Part shown: positions 44,684-54,330 of the stretch, one piece after another | How the letters are laid out: each line of letters opens with the position of its first letter | Numbering within the stretch: the stretch's first letter is position 1 | Translations under genes and position numbers: made by a program | Notes under the pieces: generated by a model | The model's input: only the letters and a program-made list of their open reading frames with translations | The model's database searches: none | Told to the model about the DNA's origin: nothing | Origin: Forficula auricularia | Taxonomy: Eukaryota; Arthropoda; Insecta; Dermaptera; Forficulidae | Length of the DNA: 64,000 nucleotides | Direction of reading: 5' to 3' | NCBI GenBank assembly: GCA_024734495.1 | Contig: JALMQS010000908.1 | Coordinates: 62,001 to 126,000, forward strand

Positions 44684-45910
44684 TAAAATTCTTTGCCCGA
44701 TACACTCACTCACTTATCATCAAAACAGCCAGAACCACTGGACATAAAAACATGAAATTTGGAGAGGATATTACATCTATGATATAGGGGCTCAATAAGA
44801 AAGGATTTTTGAAATTCGACCCCTAAGGGGCTCAAAGGGGGCAAAGTGTGTTTTCACTGATTAGGAAACATATCATAACATTAGGATAAGACATCTCTTA
44901 AGGACGATAAAATATCTACTTGTTTTTTACTTATAAAAATACTAAATTAAAATATCTAAAAACGAATTTCAGGATTTTTTGAAATTCAACCCCTAAAGGG
45001 ATCAAAAGGGGTAAAATATCTTTGTGTTTACACTAATTATTCATTTTCAATTAAGAACGATAAGATATCTACTTGATTTTTACTTAATAAAATTCTAAAT
45101 ACAAATATCTAAAAAGAAATTTCAGGATTTTTGAAATTCGACTCCCAACTATCCAAAATGTGAGTGGGGGCAAAAATTGAAACTCTCTTCTATCTTGATC
45201 AAATTTTGTAGAGTTATTCTTTATTACTTTAAGAAACTATTCCTGTAAAAATCAACTATCAAAATTGACTGTATGGCGGCGAAGGGGGGGGGGCAAATTA
45301 TAGAAATTTTTAGCTTTTTAGTACATTTACTCTTTAGAAAACTGTGGATTATTTATTTGGAAATATCTAAAAAATAATTTCAAGATTTTTTGTAATCCGA
45401 CCCCCTCCCCCTCAACTATCCAAATTGTGAGTGGGGGCAAGAATTAAAACTCTCTCCGATCTTGATCAAATTTTGTAGAGTTATTCTTTATTACTTTAAG
45501 AAACTATTCCTGTAAAAATCAACTATCAAAATTGACTGTATGGGGGGCGAAAGGGGGGGGGGGCAAAATATAGAAATTTTTAGCTTTTTTGTACATTTAC
45601 TCTTTAGAAAACTGAGAGTTATTTATTGTGGAGTTACTCATAAGCTAGCCAAATTACGCCAAGAGATAGTGTTTTCTATCTATTAAACAAAAATAAAATG
45701 TTAAAATTCTACGTGCTAAATTTAATGAAAAAGTTAATTTTTTGCCTGGTTTTATAATTAAAAAAAAACATACTTTTTGGGAATGAAGCTTTTTTTTAAT
45801 CAATTTTGGAGAGCTAATAATCACATGCCGAGACGCTGCCCGCCAGGGTACCTGCCTGGAGCGCCGAGCTGTAGAGGGCGTGCCTAAGGCACCCCCTCTA
45901 CAGCTCGTTT
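44684..45910 (+). mobile_element. Helitron-like repeat with internal duplication and terminal hairpin
   Basis: Starts TCTATATATATAAAATTCTT right after A. It contains two near-identical blocks of about 210 bp (about 45143-45360 and 45416-45625, shift about 273). It ends in a GC-rich module (GCCGAGACGCTGCCCGCC, then CGAGCTGTAGAGGG... pairing with CCCTCTACAGCTCG). The module recurs in reverse at 6714-6780. No coding capacity. Confidence 0.5.
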
Positions 45911-46289
45911 GTTATATACATACTTACCTTTACCTCAATCAGAGGTAATAGCCGCTTGATTTTCTCTCTCTTGGTCTCCCTCCCACCCCTAGTATGTACT
46001 TAGCATCCCTCCTGCTTTTATTAATATATTCTGTACCAAAAAACTTTCTATTTTTTCACTCCTGATAATGGGTTATGAGTTTAATCTTTTCCAAAAAATT
46101 TTCGTCTTTTAATTACACGAAAGCTCAATTAGAATTTCTTTGTCTTGTATTGAAAAATGTTTCACCTTCCACGCCTCCACCCATATCGCATTCCTTCAGT
46201 ATTATTGGTAGTAATTTGCTTGTCGTAGGTTATCATGTAACAATTTTTTGATAGCGGGTGTATGTATATTGGGATGGAAATCTTATCTT
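45911..46289. other. Intron 3 spacer
   Basis: No feature was recognised. Confidence 0.4.
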
Positions 46290-46795
46290 ATCTTATTCTT
46301 ATATTAAATGAGCAATTCTTGTATATATATAGAATCGGGTTCTCGAAAATGGTTCTAAATTTTTCGCTTAAAATTGGTGTATTTATCAAGTCTCATGAGT
46401 CATTAGTCGTGTATAAATTTTAATCCGATTGAAATAAAGGAAGGGGGTGTAAATTAGTCATGTCGCAAAATAAATATTTTAATATCTCGTCTTCGGTAAG
46501 TCGCAGAGCCTTGAAATTTGAAACTTAAGCTATCTAGAGGCTACAAGAAGTATAAAAAGATTTTGGCTAAAATAGAAGTACCGGAAGTTGATGTTTAAGA
46601 ATGTACCCATCTGCGTATCGCAACCATAAATCTCAGAGCTATGAAATTCGAAACTTAAGCTCGATATAGGCTAGTACGAGTACAGGAAACTTTTGCAAAG
46701 AGAAACAAAGATGTTGTCCTCTGCTTGATGCAAATAAACATACACACATATATATCGAGATGATATATCTGTATATATATTATTTATTTGTTTGA

Positions 46796-46830
46796 GACTA
46801 TAGTTTCGAAGACTTGGTCTTCATCATCAG
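46796..46830 (-). ncRNA. Hammerhead-ribozyme-like core
   Basis: Minus strand: CTGATGA, extra T, stem II GAAGAC-CAA-GTCTTC, GAAAC, TATA, GTC. Stem III is the palindrome ACTATAGT. Stem I is only GA/TC, so dimer formation or flanking pairing would be needed. Confidence 0.6.
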
Positions 46831-46915
46831 TCTTTCTTCAATTATAAATGTTTTTCATGGAGTCAATATCCATATGATATTGACTCCATGAAAAACATTT
46901 ATAATTGAAGAAAGA

Positions 46916-46950
46916 CTGATGATGAAGACCAAGTCTTCGAAACTATAGTC
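46916..46950 (+). ncRNA. Hammerhead-ribozyme-like core
   Basis: Plus-strand twin of 46796-46830, identical in core, stem II and stem III. It lies in the sense of the Spatzle transcript and would be present in its pre-mRNA. Confidence 0.6.
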
Positions 46951-47564
46951 TCAAATAAATAAATAATATATATACAGATATATCATCTTGATATATATGT
47001 GTATATGTTTATTTGCATCAAGCAGAGGACAACCTCTTTGTTTCTCTATGTGAATCAACAACTCTGCTACTCTCGGCAAAACAAAAACTTTTCAATTAAA
47101 TCAAGGAAACTTTTGCTTGAAATCGGAACACCGGAAGTTGACCATTACGTGAAAGATTTTCTCAAAAACGGCACAAACAATTTTTTTTTAATAGGTATAC
47201 TTATCAAGTTTCATGAGTTATTAGCCGTGTATTGATTTTAATCCGATTGAAATAAAGGAAGTGGGTGTAAATTAGGAGTGTCGTAAAATAAATATTTTAA
47301 TCGTTCATATCTTGACTTCGGTAAGTCGGAGAGCTTTGAAATTTGAAACTTAAGCTATTTAGAAGGAAAAAGTTACCAAGCATCACTCGGTGCTCCAGGC
47401 ACTTTAAATTTATATTCCCAATGTAAACAGCAAGCAGCTCTTAATAAAATTTGTCAAATTAACTGATTGGTTAACAAAAGAAAATGATCAGTGAAAATAA
47501 TAACTAAGAAACCGACACCTAACTCTTTAAAAATATCATTGAAAATGTTTTGTTCTTTGCTCAG

Positions 47565-47752
47565 ACTAACCGGAATGTGAAAAGAGATGCGAAAGTGGAC
47601 GCTGTTGCTGCAGAAACGGGGGCAGATGGGGGACCTCGACTTCGGCTCACCTTAGAGGACGTCGACACTTCAACCAAAGGCGCAGGGTCCTTATTCAATA
47701 AGCTTCGCCATCCACGACAATCTTTCAGGAATAATCAATCTGAGACTGGCCG
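47565..47752 (+). CDS. spz3: Spatzle gene exon 4: prodomain end and maturation site
   Basis: Acceptor TTGCTCAG at 47557-47564, donor CCG|GTAAGA after 47752. Phase 0 in, phase 2 out. Encodes TNRNVKRDAKVDAVAAETGA, a hydrophilic stretch (GGPRLRLTLEDVDTSTKGAG), and SLFNKLRHPRQSFRNNQSET. RHPR fits the minimal R-x-x-R proprotein-convertase site, about 16 residues before the first knot cysteine, as expected for Spatzle maturation. The split R codon is completed by exon 5. More GC-rich than flanking introns. Confidence 0.8.
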
Positions 47753-48002
47753 GTAAGAAGAGTTCATGCAGAGAGCCAATATAATTATTTTCTTGTGAAA
47801 GTTGTTTTCAATTCTCGTCTGATTTGTGAAATAAGACGGGTAATGAAAATGTCTTTAAATATGCAAAGCTAGAAACTAAAGATCAATGATTTGATAAAAT
47901 AAAAGTCCGCTTATGATTACCATTATTAGAATTTTGTTTCCAATGTCGAATGTCCAAAATGATTCACTTATATAATCAACAAAAAATACAAGAAAATTTT
48001 AA

Positions 48003-48515
48003 TTAAGATAGTTCTTTCACAAATGCAAAAATTCAAAAAGTCTTCGAAATATAAGTCAATAAAAGCATAATAAACATACTGTTAAAATTTGAGGACAATT
48101 TACCACACCAAACATGAAATAATTGGAATTAAAAATGAAATTTTTTTACTTATGGTAGATTGGGAAAGGGTGGGAAAATGATCATTATTTTATTTTTTTC
48201 ATTGAAGGACTTTCACCATCTTGATGAAAAACGAATATTTGCTAGAATAATATATTCGGAGTAACTTAAAAAAAAATTGAAATTATTTACCACGTAGTTT
48301 TGATAAAAAATAAAAAAAAAAAAACATATTTGGGCGATTATTTTTAGTGGAGGGATATAATATCAATGGCTTGGAAACGATCCATTCATATAGTAGTGTA
48401 AAAAATACAGTCACGTTAAAAAAACATAACCTAAAATTTTAGCACCGTTCATATTTATAGAGTGGTTACGAGGCTAAAACTTTTTGTGTGGATTTTCGAG
48501 AAAGAACCTCCTTAA
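48003..48515 (+). mobile_element. TTAA-target DNA transposon family F, copy 3
   Basis: TTAA ends (48003-48006, 48512-48515), with TTAAGATAGTTCTTTCACAA and GAGAAAGAACCTCCTTAA. Intron 4. Confidence 0.85.
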
Positions 48516-49917
48516 ATTTATTTATTAATATAAATACTTTAATTTCAATTAAAAGAATTTTTTGTTTTAACTTCAAACAATCTTATTTCTATTTTTATTA
48601 TTTTGGAGTGATTCACGTTTAGATGATCCAGAATTGTTTTTCAGACATGGCTGGCTTTTCTTGAAGATTGGGGGGGGGGGGGGGCGGTTAAAATCTAAGG
48701 AAATAAAATAAAATAATAAATATGTAGAAATAGTTTTATTTTAAAATTAACAATGAGGGAATTTTATCTAAAATATTTGTAGAAAAAGGCGTAGATTGAA
48801 ATCAAACCTTTCCTGTAAACATTTTAGCTCGCCCCAGGGCCGGGGCTCGATACATTTTTTAAGTGTAGGGGAAGGCTGGGCATAGTGGCCACTGCGGGTA
48901 ATGTGGTCACAGGGGTTTAGGGGCCTCAGAGGTGCCGTATCGCACGGGGAATGCCTGAACATGTTTCACTCAATGCTATCAGTCACTTTGAGAAGGCTGA
49001 TGGTTAACATGTCGTCTCTCGAAGTTTTTACAATTTTTGCGGTTTTTGACCATCCTGATGTAAGGGAAGTGGTCAGTTTGTGTATTTCTTACTATGAAAC
49101 CAAGTCACTTAGTTTTTCAAGGAAATTGATTTGAAAGGGTGGTACTTGACTATAAAATCCTTCTTTGGCGATAGCTTAGTTCCAACAGGTCGTTAAGGAA
49201 GAACACCTGTTGTGCAATGGCGTCAATCCGAGGCCAACAACTTCTTCAATAGCGTCTTATAAAAACCTCATTTTTTTCAAGTTATTTTGGCAAATGTGAA
49301 CTTTTGTAAATTTGCTATAAATAAAATATATTATTAATCTAAACTGTATTCAAACGCCATCCTAATCGATCACAAAACCAAAGATTGAAAATTACTTTTT
49401 TCTTTACCCCGGGGCGCAACGTCGAAAGACAATTATAAATTAAATTAGATGTTCTCTAATTTAATTTAATTATTTTCTAAGTTTAAACCCTTTTTTATCA
49501 TCTATTTTTCTACTTTGAAGTTAAGTGGCTACTTTGTCCGACCATGTCGGGTAAAGTGGCCGTTTGAGTAATTTTTATAAATTTAATTTTTTCAAGTGCT
49601 TAAGGTGATTTAAACTTTCTTTTTGGTACAAGGATAGTTAAAGTATATAACAACTATAGTAATTTTGATGTCTATACGTCGATTTCAAGTCAATTTAAAA
49701 AATCACCAAGCCTTAGCGAGGCCGGTATGCCCGGACCCACCCTTCCCCTAAGCGAAAAATATTTTGGCACCCTCCATCCTAATGATAATAAATGTGTAGT
49801 ATATTGTAATGGACAAGTGCACAATAGTTTGGCCTTGTGTGGCCGCCTCGCAGTTATAAGGATTCAAGGTCCGGCCCTGGCTAGCCGCATAGAATTTGTG
49901 ATACTATTTAAGCTGAG
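48516..49917. other. Intron 4 stretch, unassigned
   Basis: Contains a poly-G run at about 48670-48682 and GC-balanced patches (48830-49060, 49710-49900) that look like TE ends (GTAAAGTGGCC motifs; AGCGAGGCCGG). No matched ends and no convincing coding sequence. Confidence 0.35.
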
Positions 49918-50325
49918 CAGTGGCGTACCGTGGGGGGGGGGGGGGGACAAACCTTTCCATTGAAAATGCAATAGCAAAATACATTAATTATGATGAAACC
50001 ATATAAAGAATTTTGGAAGTCAAAGCTCGCGAGTCGCGAAAACAGTTTTAGCTTTTTTTAATGACAGAAAAGTTAAAAACATGTTTATAACACATCGAAA
50101 ATGATAGATTAATAAGCTTTTTTTTAAATATATTTTTGTCTGGTGCAAGTTGTTTTTTCTTTAGTCTTAAGATTTTTCGTTTTCCAAATCATTTTAACTA
50201 TCTAATTTTAATTGAATAAATGTTAATTATATATTTGTGTTGACATTTTGTATAGTGATCATTCTACTAAGGGGGGCCCCAGGAAATTTCCGCCCCGCGC
50301 CTCGATAGCTGTAAATACGCCATTG
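49918..50325 (+). mobile_element. hAT-like MITE candidate
   Basis: Ends CAGTGGCGTA and TACGCCATTG are inverted. A poly-G run follows the left end and GGGGGGCCCC precedes the right. The flanks agree at only 5 of 8 positions, so the duplication is not convincing. Confidence 0.5.
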
Positions 50326-50468
50326 AGGAAGAGCAATTTTTAAAAAATCATTTAGATTTATTTTCGAAAAAAAAACAACAGCCCAACATTCAAGTAAGAG
50401 GGTTCAAGGGGTTGTGTTTATTTTGGACAAAAACTTAGCTTCCCGTCGTTGGCTAATTAATATCTAGT

Positions 50469-51382
50469 TTAAGGTAGCTGTTTCGCGACAATACTAGCAA
50501 AAAATTAATGCTAGAGTATATAGCACAGTCAATAAGGATTCATAATTCATAAGCCCAAAACTTTTTGCTGATTTTGTACCACTACTAGCCAATCCCGTGC
50601 TCGTTTGAGAAATCTGGCAACACTGTCCGAGTTAGTATATTATATTTTATCATAGAAATGTTAGATAAAGTATGTTATAAAGTAAGATTTATAAAACAAA
50701 AAGTTCTTAATAAGCGATTGAAGGCTTTTACGACAATGGCTAAAGCGAAAAAACGTCAAAAAAAGTTCTAAAGTTAACCCAGTTTTTAGGTTAAATAAAT
50801 TGTTTGTTGCCAGGTTGTTTTTTGAGTAAATTTTTCATTATACATTTTTCATTATTTATTCATTAATATCTCAGAAACTGTGTTGTAATTATGAATTAAA
50901 ATTTTCTTAAAAAATCTATTAGTTATTGTTTAATGTTGGTTTAGTTTTTTATTTAATTGAAAAGTTTTTGTTTTACCGAGAGTAGCAGAGTTGTTGATTC
51001 ACAAAGAGAAACAAAGAGGTTGTCCCCTATTATTTATTTGTTTGAGACTATAGTTTCAAACAAATAAATATATATATACAGATATATCATCTCGATATAT
51101 ATGTGTGTATGTTTATTTGCATCAAGCAGAGGACAACCTCTTTGTTTCTCTTTGTTAGTTTTTTATAACAATGGTAAGAAGAGTTTCTTAATTATAATTA
51201 AAAATGTATGTAAACTTTCCGATATCCCGTATATAGTCTGAAAAACTATCTTTGGAATTTAATATCTCCGGAACTATATTGTTCATAAATTTCGTTTTGT
51301 CAGCAGAAGTATTTAAATAATAATCTGTCTAAATTTCAAAAAAAATCCTAAGAAAACTCATATGGTGAAACAGCTACCTTAA
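50469..51382 (+). mobile_element. TTAA-target DNA transposon family E, copy 2, interrupted
   Basis: TTAA ends (50469-50472, 51379-51382). Ends TTAAGGTAGCTGTTTCGCGA and GTGAAACAGCTACCTTAA. It matches 18562-19250 apart from the 202-bp foldback insertion at 50953-51154. Confidence 0.88.
50953..51154. mobile_element. Hammerhead foldback derivative, 12-bp target duplication
   Basis: Perfect TTAGTTTTTTAT flanks (50941-50952, 51155-51166); comparison with 18562-19250 confirms the empty site. The ends are the family terminus ACCGAGAGTAGCAGAG and, in reverse, AAAGAGAAACAAAGAGGTTG. The core was lost: only GACTATAGTTTC remains at the junction. Confidence 0.92.
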
Positions 51383-51502
51383 GTTTCAAATTTCTAAACA
51401 AATAACTTTGTTACTTAATGATGCTGAGAAGTGAGAAATACTCGTATAGCAGTTCAGGCACCGATTATTCTACCAATATTCGCTTTTTGAATTATTTCCG
51501 TC

Positions 51503-51705
51503 ACTGAGGCCCGGTTGTATGTCACAAAGTAAATGCTTTTTACCACTAACCAAGGTAGATGGTAAATGGAGCCACTGGGATGGCCAATCAGATGACAGCC
51601 ACTGAATGTGCCTGTCATCTGATTGGTCATCCCAGTGGCTCCATTTACCATCTACCTTGGTTAGTGGTAAAAAGCACTTTGCGACATACAACCGGGCCTG
51701 AGTGT
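51503..51705. repeat. Near-perfect palindrome (MITE-like)
   Basis: Arms of about 95 bp (AGGCCCGGTTGTATG...GATGACAG and reverse) around a short loop GCCACTGAATGTGC. A decayed relative lies near 58600-58715 (GCCAATCAGATGAAAGTGCC). Confidence 0.88.
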
Positions 51706-52371
51706 TTCAATCAAGGAATCAAGATAAGAAATACACATCCCTGAACTTGTGACACTACTGTATATATATTTATATAACACAGAGATTTTTTAAAAATTCG
51801 TAGAGATTTTTTTTGAGAAAAAACATAAAAAGCACCCCCAACCTTAAAGTAAAGGAGTACAAAGGGCATATCAATTTTGACTAAAAGCTTACCGTTAAGT
51901 TAGGGTCTAATAACTAGCTTAATTTTCAAATTTCATTGCTCTCTGATTTACGGATACTTAGCAATAGCAGCACGCCCGAGTTTTCGATTTAGTTTTGGCT
52001 CCCACGTCCACAAAAGTCGTTTTATTTTACTAAACTTTAGTTTCTATTTCTTAAGTGCGTCTAATACTATGACTCTGAGTTGTCCAGTGAAAACTCGGTG
52101 AACTTTTAGTTTGAATAGAATTATTAGTTTTGAAAATTGAAAAACTTCGCAAAATGAAACTCCGTAATGTGAATCTAATACTTTACTTACATTCTGTTAA
52201 GCAGATATAATGGAAAGTAAAAACAAAAGTTTAACAGAAAATATATATCTGATTAAAAACAAACTTCTGCAAATAATAAGAACAAAAGTGAAATAGCATC
52301 ATGTTAAATTAATATAAAATTTTCATTTTTTGAAATTCTAATAATTCTTATCTATATAAACTATCTATAAT
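51706..52371. other. Intron 4 spacer, nothing recognised
   Basis: AT-rich. A short GC-balanced patch near 51960-52020 has no recognised family. Confidence 0.4.
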
Positions 52372-53060
52372 CAGTGCTGGATTTCAGCCTAGGCCCACAA
52401 GGCCCGGGCCTAGGGGCCCAGCCGGCCTGGGGACCCCGGTTGCGGAATCTTTTTTTTTCAACCTAAAAGATCCCAAGGGATCTACAACAGGCAATACAAA
52501 TATCATACAAGTATGCAATCACAATCTCTGGCTAAGCAAATATCGCTTAACACTCTCATTAAAATTACTAAGAGTTTTTACGTTGGATTGCTGCTCCATT
52601 TACATAAGCACATTTATCCAAAAGTAAGAATTGCGTTCCGAATGCTGTTGTGTACACCAGCGTCAAACGGTTCAGCAGAACGGTCGTTTTAAGAGCTAAA
52701 GAGAGTAAAGAATTACTTAAGATACTTTAAATTTCTTTTTTCCTCTCTTATATATATATATAGACATATATTGTCATTTTTTTAGTTTTATTCTTTTCTC
52801 TATATTCAGTATATTTATTGTTTTTGTTCCATATAATTGTTGTTTCCGTTTTTAAATTTTTTTTCTCTTACTTGATCTGTTTGTATCATATTGTTTATTT
52901 TCTTTATAATTAAATTGGCCTAATATTGTACATTAAAAAGGCAAGATGGCCCTACAAATACAATGTTCTCTAATAAAAAAAAAAAATATGTTCTGTACTA
53001 GGAGAGGGGGGGGCAAACGTCAAGTGGCTAGGGGCCCTAGGTCTCTTAAATCCGCCCCTG
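52372..53060 (+). mobile_element. Non-autonomous hAT-type element
   Basis: Starts CAGTGCTGGATTT and ends AAATCCGCCCCTG. Flanks tctataat (52364-52371) and tcgataat (53061-53068) are a 7/8 duplication. The interior has CTAGGGGCCC at both ends and unrelated AT-rich filler. No transposase. Confidence 0.8.
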
Positions 53061-53299
53061 TCGATAATGTTTAATGTGAGTCGCATATTTCTAAAAGCCG
53101 ACTAATTTGTATGTTTTTTCGAAATCGAGGGAAGTATCGATTTGTATGGGAAAAAGTCATGCTAAATGTTTTGTTATATTTTAATTAAACTACTCTAAAG
53201 CATCCTTAAAACGACTTTTAAACACTCGTTTCTTTTAAAAAGTTAACAACATCTCACTTCTGATTTTCCACTGTTTATCCCCAATATCCCCACCAATTA

Positions 53300-53850
53300 G
53301 TCCTAGTTTCTCTTACTGTCCTACAATATTATATTTTGGTACTCAAGAGAATATTGATAAGCTGCAGCTCTTACAAAATAGATCCATGAGAATTATTTTA
53401 AAATGTGTCAGATATACATCAATAAGTAGTATGCTGGAATGTTTAGGACATGAATGTGAAGCAATTCTTATTTTTACAGACAATGTGTTTTGTATATAAA
53501 TTATATCATAGGCAGCTGCCAGCCTATCTAAATTTCACATTGGTCAACGAGATCCATGATCATGAGACACGAATTAGAGACGATATATTTATTGAGAGGG
53601 TGAGGAAACAGGGCACAAGAAATTCATTATATTTTAGAGGACTTGAGGAATTTAATTCTTTACCAGCTGAAGTGAGAAATGCATCAAGTCTGATTCAATT
53701 TAAGAACCAAGTGAGGATATATCTTAAGGGGGACAGTTGAAGTTTTCTATCGAGAAATATTGAGAATTATTATAACTTTAGTATTAAAATTTGTAATATT
53801 GTAATATATATGTATGAAAAATACATTTAAATATAAATAAATAAATCCCC
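53300..53850 (+). pseudogene. LINE ORF2 C-terminal fragment and 3' tail
   Basis: FGTQENIDKLQLLQNRSMRI then ILKCVRYTSISSMLECLG, and after a frameshift near 53450 NVKQFLFLQTMCFVYKLYHR, then LPAYL, then YFRGLEEFNSLPAEVRNASS. This is the typical region after the reverse transcriptase in Jockey/CR1-type LINEs (Q-(x)-K-A-M-R-I-I, W-N-x-L-P). It ends in an ATAA-repeat tail near 53830-53850. 5'-truncated and frameshifted. Intron 4. Confidence 0.8.
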
Positions 53851-54204
53851 GATTCTGTAGTAACCCGTTTTATGCCAACCATTTTTTTTTCAAAAAGTAC
53901 ACTAGTACGTCGTTGTTTTCTTCCAAAAACATGCATAAAATCCACCAGACGCCTCAAGAATAATTTTCATTTTATTATATTTAATATACGTTTAGAGGGA
54001 TATAAAACATATAAAAAATAAAAAAAAAATAACACTTTTTCTTATAATTATTGAAAACTTTCATTTCGGTCTTGAAATAACAATTTTTCTCGTTTTTTTG
54101 AAAATTTAGTTTTTTAGAATAATAGGCTTTTTTGGAATAGACAATTCAAGAGCAACAGTAACGTAATTTTTGAAGGGGTGGGATTAACCCTAGAGCAGAC
54201 ATTG

Positions 54205-54330
54205 ATAAAAACAAATTAATTTCTATATATGAATCCAATTTTTTTAAAAGGTAAGCTTTGTTTGTTTTGTTAGTGACTTACTTTTAAAAAAATTGGATTC
54301 ATATATAGAAATTGTAGGTGAATGACTCAC
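54205..54330. repeat. Short foldback
   Basis: ATTTCTATATATGAATCCAA and its reverse flank a GTAAGC..GACTTAC loop region. Confidence 0.75.

Larger units (their letters stand above)
46697..47103. mobile_element. Hammerhead foldback element, 13-bp target duplication
   Basis: The clearest example in the window. Perfect AGGAAACTTTTGC flanks (46684-46696, 47104-47116). Arms with two intact hammerhead-like cores in head-to-head orientation. One end carries the longer terminus (CTCTGCTACTCTCGGCAAAA), the other is shortened. The core-to-centre arms are nearly identical, so the element is young. Located in intron 3, about 460 bp before exon 4. Confidence 0.92.
46290..47360. repeat. Repeat family N interrupted by a hammerhead foldback
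   Basis: Flanking pieces 46290-46696 and 47104-47360 share family N blocks (CTTATTCTTATATTAAATGA, GAAACTTAAGCT, CAAGTYTCATGAGTYATTAG). They are separated by the element at 46697-47103. Confidence 0.6.

Noticed and set aside
46999..47235. 78-codon frame MYMFICIKQRTTSLFLYVNQ
   Set aside because: It lies in the arm and flank of the hammerhead foldback, and the reverse of the same peptide appears at 27260-27457 from another copy.
48830..49740. Gene-like GC-balanced stretch with 64-78 codon frames
   Set aside because: Frames on both strands overlap, contain no domain, and GTAAAGTGGCC repeats suggest a transposon.
51454..51744. Open frames repeating MVNGATGM
   Set aside because: They arise from the two arms of a palindrome; no protein family.
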